From Rutidosis leptorrhynchoides (lineage: Eukaryota; Streptophyta; Magnoliopsida; Asterales; Asteraceae), in contig NC_092335.1 in NCBI RefSeq assembly GCF_046630445.1, positions 312,466,501-312,530,500 on the forward strand: a stretch of DNA of 64,000 bases, written 5' to 3'. Both the position numbers and the translations under genes were made by a program. This document shows, piece after piece, positions 36,459 through 48,515 of this stretch; positions within the stretch are counted from its first letter, which is position 1, and each line of letters begins with the position of its first letter. The notes below the pieces were generated by a model. That model had not been told where the DNA came from, ran no database searches, and saw only the letters and a program-made list of their open reading frames with translations.

Positions 36459-39400
36459 CAAACAAATGAACAAAATGCTCAAGCGTTTAGAAATCAACAA
36501 GCTTCTATTCAAAATCTGGAACAAGAAGTAAGTAACCTAGCAAGGTTAATAGGTGAAAGAAAACCGGGAAGTCTACCTAGTGATACAAATGCTAACCCCA
36601 GGAATGAAACAGCTAAAGCTATTACCACAAGAAGTGGTACAACACTTAAACCACCTGAAATACCTGTAACTTCTGATGAAACTATTCCTACTCCACAAGA
36701 ACCACAACCTGATCAAGATAAGGAAAAAGAACCGGTAGTTGAAAAGGTTAATGAAGATAACACAGTTAAGGATAAACCTTATGTTAAACCATACCAACCA
36801 CCACTTCCTTATCCGAGTAAAATGAAGAAAGAGAAACTTGAAGCCGAGCAATCCAAATTTTTGGATATGTTTAAACAGATAAATGTAAATCTTCCTTTCA
36901 TTGATGTGATTTCAGGAATGCCAAGATATGCTAAATTTTTGAAAGATCTAATCTCAAATAGAAAGAAAATGGAAGAACTCTCGGCTGTTACTATGAATGC
37001 TAATTGTTCAGCAGTGCTGTTGAATAAGATACCAGAAAAATTATCTGATCCAGGAAGTTTCACAATTCCATGTTTTCTGGGTAGTCTTAGTTCAATAGAA
37101 GCATTGGCAGACTTAGGTGCTAGTATAAATCTAATGCCGTATTCACTATACGCTAAACTAGACCTTGGAGAATTGAAACCAACCAGAATAAGCATACAAC
37201 TAGCCAATAGATCAATAAAATATCCTAGAGGGATAATGGAGAACATGCTAGTTAAAGTTGGTACTTTAGTATTTCCAGTAGATTTTGTTGTTCTGGACAT
37301 GGAAGAAGATTCTCAAGTTCCTCTCATATTAGGAAGACCATTCTTAAACACGGCTAAAGCAATGATAGACGTGTTCGGTAAGAAACTGACCCTAAGTATA
37401 GAGGATGAGAGTGTTACCTTTTCAGTTGATAGAGCAATGCAACAACCACAATCTGCAGATGATACATGTTATTATATTCAAACTATAGATGCACGTGCAG
37501 AATTATTAGAAGAATTTCCAGAATTACAAGGAACAGGAGAATGTTCTTTAGGAGAAGGTAATGAACCAATTGATGAAGCTGAAATGTTAGCTACACTAAT
37601 AGCTAATGGATATGAACCAACAACAGAAGAAATTCAAATGCTAAAAGAAGAAGACAGATATCGATATAAATCATCGATAGAAGAACCTCCGAAATTAGAG
37701 TTAAAGCCACTTCCAAACCATTTGGAATATGCTTATTTACATGGTGAATCTGAATTACCTGTAATAATATCGTCTTCTCTTACTGAAAATGAGAAATCAC
37801 AACTCATTTCTGTGTTGAAAGCTCATAAACCAGCCATTGCATGGAAGATTCATGATATTAAAGGAATAAGTCCTTCGTATTGCACACATAAAATCCTTAT
37901 GGAAGAAGGTCATAAAACGTATGTGCAACGCCAACGAAGACTAAATCCTAATATGCAAGATGTAGTTAAGAAAGAGATTATTAAACTGCTAGATGCAGGT
38001 TTGATATATCCAATCTCTGATAGTCCATGGGTAAGCCCAGTTCAATGCGTACCTAAGAAGGGTGGCATGACTGTCATTACAAATGAGAAAAATGAGCTTA
38101 TTCCTACTAGGACTGTAACAGGATGGCGTGTATGTATTGATTATAGAAAATTAAATGACGCCACCAGAAAAGATCACTTTCCCTTACCTTTCATAGATCA
38201 AATGTTGGAAAGATTAGCCGGAAATAGTTACTATTGTTTTCTAGATGGATTTTCCGGATATTTTCAAATTCTAATAGCACCCGAAGATCAAGAGAAAACC
38301 ACATTCACGTGCCCTTATGGTACTTTTGCTTACAAACGCATGCCATTTGGACTTTGTAACGCCCCTGCAACCTTTCAAAGGTGTATGATGGCGATTTTTC
38401 ACGACATGATAGAAGAATGCATGGAAGTATTCATGGATGACTTTTTAGTCTTCGGTGATACATTTAAATCATGTCTAGTTAATCTGGAACGAATGCTAAT
38501 TAGATGCGAAAAATCAAATCTAGTACTTAATTGGGAGAAATGCCATTTCATGGTTAAAGAAGGCATCGTTCTTGGACATAAAATTTCAAAAGAAGGAATT
38601 GAAGTGGATAGAGCTAAAGTAGATGTAATTGCTAAACTTCCACATCCCACAAATGTTAGAGGAGTTAGGAGTTTTCTAGGGCATGCCGGTTTTTACCGAC
38701 GTTTTATAAAAGATTTTTCTAAAATTGCCACTCCTATGAATAAACTCCTAGAAAAGGATGCTCCATTCATCTTTTCAGATGAGTGTATCAAATCTTTTAA
38801 TATTCTTAAAGAAAAACTCACTAATGCACCGATCATGATAACACCAAATTGGAATCTACCATTTGAACTAATGTGCGATGCAAGTGATTTTGCAATGGGA
38901 GCCGTTTTAGGACAAAGGATTGAAAAACGATTTAAACCTATATATTATGCTAGTAAGACGTTACAAGGAGCACAAACGAACTATACAACTACTGAAAAAG
39001 AACTCCTTGCTATTGTCTTTGCTTTTGACAAATTTCGATCATATCTCGTTCTAGCAAAAACGGTGGTCTATACCGACCATTCTGCTCTTAGATACCTATT
39101 TTCAAAACAAGATGCTAAACCAAGATTAATCCGTTGTATCTTACTCTTACAAGAGTTTGATATTGAAATCCGAGATAAAAGAGGAGCAGAAAATCTCGCC
39201 GCTGATCATCTTTCTCGTCTTGAAAATCCTGAGTTAGAAGTTCTAAATGAATCGGCCATACAAGACAACTTTCCTGATGAATATCTATTGAAGATAGATT
39301 ATAAAGAAATCCCATGGTTTGCAGACTATGCAAACTACTTAGTTTGTGGATTCCTTGAAAAAGGATTATCGTACCAAAGACGAAAGAAATTCTTCAGTGA

Positions 39401-40604
39401 TATAAAACACTATCTCTGGGAAGATCCACATCTGTTTAAAAGTTGTCCCGATGGAATAATACGCCGATGTGTATTTGGAGATGAAGCTAGTAAAATTTTA
39501 AACCATTGTCACACAGGACCAACAGGAGGGCATTATGGGCCTCAACTAACAGCAAGAAAAGTTTATGAAGCTGGATTCTATTGGCCTACAATTTACAAAG
39601 ACGCACACCTTCTTTGCAAATCCTGTGATGCATGTCAAAGGGCCGGAAAAATAAGTCAACGTGATGAAATGCCACAAAATGTCATCCAAGTATGTGAAGT
39701 ATTTGACATTTGGGGTATTGACTTTATGGGTCCATTTCCAAAATCTCATAATAATCTATATATACTCGTAGCCATTGATTATGTATCTAAATGGGCGGAA
39801 GCACAAGCTCTCCCAACTAACGATGCACGAGTTGTAGTCAACTTTTTAAAACGTCTTTTTGCAAGGTTTGGAACACCGAAAGCTTTAATAAGTGATCGGG
39901 GTACTCATTTCTGTAATAATCAACTTGAGAAAGTTCTTAAAAGATATGGAGTAACTCATAAAATCTCCACCGCATATCATCCACAAACAAGTGGACAAGT
40001 TGAAAATACCAACCGAGCTTTAAAACGTATTCTAGAGAAAACCGTAGGATCAAATCCGAAGGAATGGTCCATTAAATTGGAGGATGCACTCTGGGCTTTT
40101 AGAACAGCCTACAAAACTCCAATTTGAACCACACCTTTTAGACTTGTTTATGGAAAAGCATGTCATCTTCCAGTAGAAATTGAACACAAAGCATTTTGGG
40201 CTTTGAAGACATGTAATCTTGATTTACATGAAGCCAGACGTCTACGATTAAGTCAACTAAATGAATTAGAAGAATTAAGACATGAAGCATACGAAAATTC
40301 GTTAATCTATAAAGAAAGAACGAAGAAATGGCATGATAAAAGAATCAGAAGTTCAAAAGAATTTAAAGAAGGAGACAGAGTTCTTCTTTTCAATTCACGA
40401 TTCAAGCTATTTCCTGGAAAATTGAAATCAAGATGGTCTGGACCATTCATAGTAAAAAGAGTTTTCCCATACGGAACGATAGAATTGATAAATTCAAATG
40501 GGATTGAATTTAAAGTTAATGGTCACAGAGTTAAACATTACATACATGGTCCGATGGAAGTCGACAACGAAGTTAATCACAATTTCGACACCACAGCTAA
40601 CTAA
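36459..40604 (+). pseudogene. E5 protease-RT-RNase H-integrase (pol) with a nonsense codon
   Basis: Open in the gag frame from 36459 to a TGA at 40125-40127, then open again to 40604. Landmarks are the protease DLGAS (37110), RT with CIDYRKLND and [10 protein letters not shown] (38427-38455), RNase H CDASDF (about 38877), and the integrase zinc region [10 protein letters not shown]...CKSCDAC (39505-39640). The catalytic stretches are IDFMGPF, SDRGTHF and [13 protein letters not shown]. The RT and protease variants fit the Athila lineage. The stop lies just after the integrase core, so the integrase C-terminal part is cut off. Confidence 0.92.
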
Positions 40605-40616
40605 GTGTGGGGAGAA
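40603..40616 (+). other. Internal PPT-like tract of E5, copy 1
   Basis: AAGTGTGGGGAGAA, starting at the pol stop codon. It resembles the tract before the 3' LTR (46461-46472). Confidence 0.5.
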
Positions 40617-40777
40617 TCAAGTCTTTAAAGGATAATATGTATTTCTGTTAGAGTTAGATTGTCTGTTTTCGTGTAGTTCTCGAAAATGGAACCCGAATGG
40701 TCTTTCCCTAGCAGACCCTAAAGAACTAGTCTTCTCCCCCCATTCTGATTTTTTTTTTTTTTTTAGGTTTTTACGAA

Positions 40778-41194
40778 ATGAAGACTGCCTGTGAACTAAA
40801 CCATGGTCTAATGCTACACGCTTTGATCACTAAACGTAATAATGACATACTCCCGAGTGAAATAGTATCAGTAATCAGAGAAAGAATGGACGGAGTTAGA
40901 AAAGAATCCAGATGCGAAGATAATAAGTTACAATTTGGTAAAGGAAAATCAAAATCCGTAGCAAAAAGAAGAGCACGACACCTAGAAAGATGTCACAAAT
41001 GCGGAAAATGGTCACATGGAGGTAAATGTTCAAATAATCAAACCTATTCAAATACCGAATTTGTTACTTTATGCAGAGACGGACCGTTCATATGTTTAGA
41101 AGAAAAGACACTGAATGCTCGAGGTTACGCCTATGTAGCCATGGAAAATCAATTAAACCGACTATCTTATGAATGGGATAGATCATATAACTAA
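40778..41194 (+). CDS. E5 small zinc-knuckle ORF
   Basis: 138 codons starting MKTACELNHGLMLHAL. A basic middle is followed by CHKCGKWSHGGKC (residues about 70-82), a CCHC/CCCH-like knuckle. It sits between pol and the env-position ORF. Such extra ORFs are known in Athila elements; its function is unknown. It may bind nucleic acid. Confidence 0.6.
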   Translation: MKTACELNHGLMLHALITKRNNDILPSEIVSVIRERMDGVRKESRCEDNKLQFGKGKSKSVAKRRARHLERCHKCGKWSHGGKCSNNQTYSNTEFVTLCRDGPFICLEEKTLNARGYAYVAMENQLNRLSYEWDRSYN

Positions 41195-42132
41195 GAAATC
41201 TATTCCACAGGTATGTCTGTACAGTTTTTATTTTTATTTTTATTTTTAACCTTTTGATAATAAACGCTAATTTGTTCACTAAAAAGTATTAAATTGATAT
41301 TGAATAAAATTAGGTTTGGCGACCGAAATTATTGATATCATTCAAAAATTTATTACATCACTGCGAAATTTAACGTTTATTATAAGGTATAAATATCTTT
41401 AAACAATCAACCCAAAATATTTCAAAAACTCGTCATGAGTTAAATTAGGTCTTGGAACCGAAATTACTTTACCGAAAATAGGGGCGCATATTTTTGATAA
41501 TATTTGATTGATTAAAGTGGGATAAAAAGACAAAAAGATTTTTAAATTTATTTTTACCATGTTTTTAAAATTAATATTTAAATCTTAAATTAATATTGTA
41601 AACTTTGTAAAAACAATATATTTAAAATATTTGAAAAATTAATATAAGTTTGATATGAATTTATGAATTTTTAAATTAAGTTTGGTGTGAATTTTTAATT
41701 TTTAAAATATAAAATTTTAATTTTATGCATTTTAAATTTTGAGTTTGGTGTGAATTTTTAATATTAATTTTGAATTTTATATTTAAGTTGTGTGAATTTA
41801 AAAACAAAAATTTACTTTATCTCATTAAGTTAAGAATATGATTTTTAAAATTCGTCGTAAGTTGAAGACTAGGTCTTTGAACCGAAATTGCTTTACCCAA
41901 GGGAGGGACGAGAACTTTTATTATCATTATTTTTAATCTTATTAATTTAAAGTATGCCAAAAACATTAAAAAACCCAAAAATCTTAGCTTTTAAAACAAT
42001 CGCTACAAAAAGACAAATTTTAAAATTTTGTCGAGAGACGGACTACGACATCGATCCGAAACGACCTCGTCCTAAATAATAAGGGAAACAAAATTTTAAA
42101 ATTAATTTCTTAATTGTTTTCAAAAGTTAATG

Positions 42133-42165
<33 letters not shown>
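41195..42165 (+). other. E5 non-coding spacer with recurring motif and A-tract
   Basis: AT-rich. Degenerate copies of a TAGGTYTTGGAACCGAAATT-type motif occur at about 41310, 41446 and 41870, and once more at 45069 beyond the env-position ORF. A run of about 27 A residues (42139-42165) directly precedes the dyad cassette. Confidence 0.5.
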
Positions 42166-42168
<3 letters not shown>

Positions 42169-42239
42169 CGCGAGTCGCGGAGTTTGGAGTGCGTTTCGCC
42201 GCGACTCGCGGAGGGACTAAAAATCAGAAAAAAATATAA
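42166..42239 (+). promoter_or_regulatory. Candidate internal promoter of E5 (dyad cassette plus TATA)
   Basis: CTCCGCGAGTCGCGGAG (42166-42182) and CCGCGACTCGCGGAG (42199-42213), then TATAA at 42235-42239 followed by CCGAAC. Spacing and layout copy the LTR promoter (dyads 32098-32146, TATAAA at 32167). It lies about 130 bp before the predicted env-position start codon. The promoter role is inferred. Confidence 0.45.
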
Positions 42240-42367
42240 CCGAACAACAGATCAGTCCCAACCCCAAAACAATAAAAACACAGCGAAAACTGCACGCGAA
42301 AAACCCGAAAAACACCCCCAAAAATCCCAATTTTTAACCGTTAATCACCAAATTTTTTGCTAAAATC

Positions 42368-44392
42368 ATGTTGAGAAGGATGCTATCTAAGAATTACTCA
42401 AGAAAAACGGTAAATTTCTACACCTAAACACCATTTAATTCGAAATTTGATGTTCTTGAGCAAATTTTTCCCCAATTTGATTTTGATGCTTTTTAGTGTA
42501 ATTAGGCTTAAATTGTTTATGTATTATGCTTGTATAACCTAGATTGATGCTGTTTAACATGATTAGAAGCCTTAAACTTCAAATTTTGAGTAATCTAGGG
42601 TTTGTGTTCTTGAGCAAATTTGGGGCTTTTTGATATAAACAGGTTATGGCCAATTTTTGTCATGAATTGTTGCTAAATTAAGTAGTGTAACATGTTTAGG
42701 TAGTTAAATGATCCAAACTTTGAGCCTAAACATGATTTTGAGAATTAAAGTGGACTTTTTCAAGTCTAAAATTCATGAACTTGATTTTTGAAAGATAATG
42801 CCATTTGAGACTTGTTTAATTGCTAGTAATGATTATTTTGACATGTTATTTGAGTTGAATGCTTATGAACTTGGCGAACATTTTCGTATATGCTTATTTG
42901 AAAAAGTGTAGATTTGATAAAAATTTGAAAATGAGTTTAAGTTTGATATAAATTGATAATGTCATTGTAATTATTTTGATTGATGATTTTGCTGACACTA
43001 ATGCATATTTGGATGCACAAAATTTGTGTTTGATGTGTTTTGCAGAATGAAAGGGGTGAATCTTCATCCCAAGCCCGCAATGCTCCTGCTGAGAATTTGG
43101 AACAACAGGAGGTGGATAACTACTACAAGCAGGATGTACCTCATCCAGTCATGACCTTTTCTGATATGCATTTGGAAGAGTTGCACCCGAACCTGAGATT
43201 TGACAGACTTTGGATAGATTATCCAAAATATCAACGGGGTTTGCATACTCTTCATTCTAAGGTTGTTGAGGTACCGAGGGTCATAGAATGGGGACCCTTA
43301 GAAGCTGTAGAATTGGCCGGGCCAATTAGGGAATTACTTGTACAGAGGTATGGTAATTCTTCTTTTAATGACTGGATATGTTTATTCACCATACGTAGAC
43401 CTGTATATAAAGTATGGTGTGAAGAATTGTTATGTAGTATAGAGTTGAATGATCGGGTAGCTAGTTTAACCGATCGTTCTTTTATTAGATTTTTGTTAGG
43501 CGGTTCGATGCGCCACATGTCTTTACTGGACATGGCTCAGGCTTTACGTATATATACGCCTGAGGAGTTAGCGTCTGCCGATTGTAGAGGATTGATACTA
43601 AACGGTAAAAAGATAGATGAAAATTTTGATACACACGGTGTGTGGAGTCAAATGACAAGCCATCACCGTTTCAAAGGGGGAAATTACTCTTATTTGGATA
43701 TAGATAGAGCCGAATTAAGAGTGATACATAGGTTTTTAGCTAATTCGATTACACAAAGGGGTAAGAACAAAGAAAAAGTAAATGAACAAGATTTGTTTTA
43801 CCATATGTGTATTCGAGACCCACAAAGCGCTGTAAGTATACCATATTGTGTGGGTTATTATTTATCAGCTATGGTTCGGGGGATGCGACCACATAGCATA
43901 ATAGGAGGTGGTATTTTTATTACTTTGATTGGTGAATATCTCGGTGTGGATATAAGTCGGGGGGGATTATTACTAGAAGAGCCGGAACCCCGCGATACTA
44001 TAGGTTTAAATGTATACCATGGTGCGAAAGTTTTGAAGAGGCGAAATAACGCCGCAGTACGATACCATGGTAGACATCCACAGGTGGAGAGAAACCAGCA
44101 GCAAGGTAATGTAGGAGGGGGGAATGAGATGCAAGAAATGCATAGGTTTATAGCTTCTCAGGAATACGAAAATGCTAGACAGAGAGCATTTGAAGATTGG
44201 CAAGTTCATCAGAACCAAATCATAGCTCATTGCCAACATATAGGTAGAAACTATATTCCTACACCGAAACCCATCTTCCCTCCTTGGTCTATAGAGATGC
44301 AGCCACCATATCCTACGTATGACCCTGCCGAAGCATTCTATAGAACTTATGGTTATGCCTGGAACCCCTATTGGTACCAATATCATCCTTAG
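42368..44392 (+). CDS. E5 Athila ORF in env position, predicted two exons
   Basis: Exon 1 is 42368-42409 (14 codons, MLRRMLSKNYSRKT), the donor GTAAAT is at 42410, the intron ends TTTTGCAG at 43045, and exon 2 is 43046-44392. The frame is kept across the junction. The exon-2 ORF has no ATG near its start, which favours splicing. The protein resembles the Athila ORF-1 family and contains LDMAQALRIYTPEEL and FYHMCIRDPQSAV. It has no clear membrane segment, so 'env' is positional only. The C-terminal part is Pro/Tyr-rich. Confidence 0.65.
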
Positions 44393-46475
44393 TTTACTTA
44401 TTATTTTTTTTTTTATTTTGTAATTTGTAATTATTGATACATTTAATATTTTTGTTAATATTGTAATCATTTTTATAATTATCTAACTTTTATTCTTAGA
44501 TTTTAATAATTTTTTGAATGTGGGGTAATATACCAAACTTCAAAAATATGTATATATGTTTGCAGTTTATCTTATGTACACAACAGGGTAAAACAACGCA
44601 TTTTCAAAGACTGGCATTAAGTTCAGCAAAAGCAACTAATTTTGACGACAAGATGCAAAATATATGTGAAATAACAACAAGACGGAATGAACAAATGATG
44701 TGCACCATTTATCATTCAGCAAACAAATGCCAATATATTTGGAAACTTTGGTAAAATTTAATCATTTTCACACAAATCACCCTCAATAATTTAAATTGTT
44801 ACTGATTTCTTGCAAATGAGGGCATTGCAAGATCTTAAGTGTGGGAAGGGGTTAAATTCTTTCGGATTTTAAAATTTTTTACTTTATACACTTGGTTACC
44901 ATTAAAAATACTAGTAAAGCAGTAGTTGTATTAGAATCTAGTGCTCTCTGATAAATAAAGAACAGCCCTAGTCTTATATACTGACTACCCAATTCTAGTA
45001 AAATTTTTCAAAATTTTCAATTAAATGAATTCAAAATCATGTTTATACATATTTATGAACGATAAAACTAGGTTTTAACACCGAAATTATTGTTACCTCA
45101 AAAAGGACATAAATTAAGAAACAAACTAAAATGTCAAAATTCATTTAAAATGGAATAGAGGACGATAAAAAGAAAAATAAAAAGCCAAGTGTGGGAAAAT
45201 TTACCAAGTTATTTTAAACATATGTCACATATATCTGTAACAAATAACTGAAAATACTTTTGCTGTGGACTAAACTAAACTGTTTTACCCAATGAAATAA
45301 AAGAAGAGATGGATCTACACGATGAATCAATTCCATCATTAAAAGAAAGTAAAGTCTTCCGAAAAAGAAACGCGCTTCTTGATTTAGGTCATGAAGTTGT
45401 CGTCCAGACCAGCTGTAGGTTGACGAAAAATCTAGAAAAGTCATCACTAAAATCAGCAGGAAATCCACGGACCTCAGCATTAAACAGGGTTGCCATGTGG
45501 TCAGATTTATCCTAACCATGAGAAGGATTTATCTCGTACAATGGGGGGCACCGTGCAAATTAGCTTGATAAGACTAATGAATCAGATCCCCAGAAAGGAT
45601 AATCTCCTTAAAGATTAAAAATCAGCTTTTAAGACTGATATTACTCAATCCTAGAGATTGACCTTAAAGATTGAGAATTACAAACTCATGGAATTCAATG
45701 ATATCTAAACTCGAGCTTAAACGAGAAAATATTTTGATCAAAATTACAAACCGATTTGTTTTCTGAAAGCCCTATTTTCAATACGTTCATTACCATTGAA
45801 CGTAAAATCCTAGGAATTCACCTAGAATTCATTAGGTCACCTGAACCAAATCGGGTGTCAACCGTAAGAACGGTGGTTGCATAGTGGTCAAAGACAGGAC
45901 CTTGTGCCAGACCGAAAAATTATAAGGGTGAGCTTTACTATTGCTCCTACCAAGGATAGTAATTGCGTCCGACACGTTATAGACCATAATCAAAAGCATG
46001 TCACGGGACATTGCCTTAACAGTTGCTTGTTCAACGCTTTCCTTTTCAACCGGACGGTAGTTTGCCGAAAGGTAATATACGGAACAAGTAAACTGGACGT
46101 GTTGCTTTCCTAATACAAGGTTAGCAAGTGGGTGACACAAAACAGCAAGTTTTGAGCTAAAATTTTCAAATCTGAAACCCACCAAACCCACAAAAATATT
46201 TTGCAAACACCGGTAAAGGGTTATCCCGGAAAACTTATCTAGGGTAAAAACTAGATTTAATTTTCAAAAGATCAAATGTTTTCATAAAGATCCAATTTCC
46301 TTAATGGATCTAAATTTTTATAGTCATGTGGGACAGTAAACCATATCGTTACTACCATTGTTTATACCGCCGTATAGAAATCACTGATGTACAAAGTGTG
46401 AAGAATAAAGAAGTGATTCTAGTATTTCAAGACGATATTGCTTGAGGACAAGCAACGCTCAAGTGTGGGAATATT
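44393..46475 (+). other. E5 non-coding 3' region with PPT-like tracts
   Basis: 2 kb with no sure gene. PPT-like tracts lie at 44837-44851 (AAGTGTGGGAAGGGG), 45187-45199 (AAGTGTGGGAAAA) and 46461-46472, the last next to the 3' LTR and therefore the functional one. A 68-codon frame at 45309-45515 (with LDLGHEVVVQTSCRL) and one at 45877-46113 are unassigned. Confidence 0.55.
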
Positions 46476-48428
46476 TGATAATGCTAAAAACGAACATATA
46501 TTTCATAGCATTATTCCTCAAAAAAGACAAGCTTTTAGTTGCAATTGTTCTATTTACAAGTGATATTCGTTTAAATAATAAAAGGTGAAGACAAAAGACA
46601 GATTCGACGAATTGAAGACGCAAACGACAAAAAAGCTCAAAAGTACAAAAGACAATCAAAAAGGTTCCAATTATTGATAAGAAACGTCTCGAAATTACAA
46701 GAGTACAAGATTCAAAACGCAAAGTACAAAATATAAAATTGTACGCAAGGACGTTCGAAAATCCGGAACCGGGACCAGAGTCAACTCTCAACGCTCGACG
46801 CAACGGACTAAAAATTACAAGTCTACTATGCACAAGAATATAATATAATATATAAATAATTATATTAATTATTTATATTTTATATTTATATATAAAATCC
46901 GTCGGCAAGAAAGACTCCAAAAGATGTGAGCTGTAATTTCAATCTCCGCGACTCGTGGAGTTTGAAGGCCAAAAGGGCCGCGAGTCGCGGAGCCCCAAAA
47001 ATCGAAATTCCCTATAAAGCCAACCGAATTCTGATCACAATTCATATCTTTTTCTTCTCTTATCATACGTAAAATTTATATATATATATATATAATTTAT
47101 ATTTTAATTTTAATTTTAATTCTAATAATAAGGGTATGTTAGCGAATGTTGTAAGGGTGTAAGTCGAAATTCTGTCCGTGTAACGCTACGCTATTTTTAA
47201 TCATTGTAAGTTATGTTCAACCTTTTTACATTAATGTCTCGTAGCTAAGTTATTATTATGCTTATTTAAAACGAAGTAATCATGATGTTGGGCAAATTAC
47301 TAAAATTGGGTAATTGGGCTTTGTACCATAATTGGGGTTTGGACAAAAGAACGACACTTGTGGAAATTAGACTATGGGCTATTAATGGGCTTTATATTTG
47401 TTTAACTAAATGAAAGTTTGTTAATGTTAATATAAAGATTTACAATTGGGCGTCCCTATAAATTACCATATACACTCAATCGGACACGATGGGCGGGGTA
47501 ATTATATGTACGAATAATCGTTCATTTAACCGGACACGGGAATGGATTAATAGCCACTAGAATAATTAAAACAGGGGTGAAATTACATTCAAGGGTAATT
47601 GGTGTAATTGTTAGCAAAGTAGTAAAACCTTGGTTTACACGCAGTCGATAACCTGGTGTATTCATTAAACAAAGTATTAAAACCTTGTTACAATTCGAAT
47701 CCCCAATTAGTTGGAATATTTAACTTCGGGTATAATAATAATTTGACGAGGACACTCGCACTTTATATTTATGACTGATGGACTGTTATGGACAAAAACC
47801 AGACGGACATATTAAATAATCCAGGACAAAGGACAATTAACCCATGGGCATAAAACTAAAATCAACACGTCAAACATCATGATTACGGAAGTTTAAATAA
47901 GCATAATTCTTTTATTTCATATTTAATTTCCTTTATTTTATATTTAATTGCACTTCTAATTATCGCACTTTTATTTATTGTTATTTAATCGCACTTTTAT
48001 TTTATCGCACTTTTATTATTCGCAATTTCATTATCGTTATTTACTTTACGCTTTAAATTAAGTCTTTTATTTATTTTATATTTTACATTAGGTTTTAACT
48101 GCGACTAAATTTTTAAAATCGACAAACCGGTCAATAAACGGTAAAAACCCCCTTTTATAATAATAATATTACTTATATATATATTTGTATTTTTATAAAA
48201 GTAAACTAATATAGCGTTGAGCTTTGTTTAAAGATTTCCTTGTGGAACGAACCGGACTTACTAAAAACTACACTACTGTACGATTAGGTACACTGCCTAT
48301 AAGTGTTGTAGCAAGGTTTAAGTATATCCATTCTATAAATAAATAAATATCTTGTGTAAAATTGTATCGTATTTAATAGTATTTCGCACTAAAAATAATA
48401 CTCTTTTGTATACACCCCCTACGACATC

Positions 48429-48429
<1 letters not shown>
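46476..48429 (+). repeat. E5 3' LTR
   Basis: 1954 bp, matching 31630-33579 apart from scattered substitutions and a longer TA run near 47080. One dyad is mutated (46944-46960, GTGGAG). Confidence 0.95.

Positions 48430-48515
<86 letters not shown>

Larger units (their letters stand above)
31630..48429 (+). mobile_element. E5: Athila-type Ty3/gypsy element, near-complete
   Basis: 16.8 kb on the plus strand, with LTRs at 31630-33579 and 46476-48429, TG...CA ends and TSD ATAAT (31625-31629 and 48430-48434) in an AAT array. It has a tRNA-Asp primer site, gag, pol, a small zinc-knuckle ORF and an env-position Athila ORF. I count about eleven mismatches and one TA-repeat indel between the LTRs (about 0.6%), so it is recent but older than E2. 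Two in-frame stops break gag-pol. Confidence 0.95.

Noticed and set aside
43040..44392. True envelope glycoprotein
   Set aside because: No signal peptide, transmembrane segment or cleavage site is evident. The resemblance is to the Athila ORF family.
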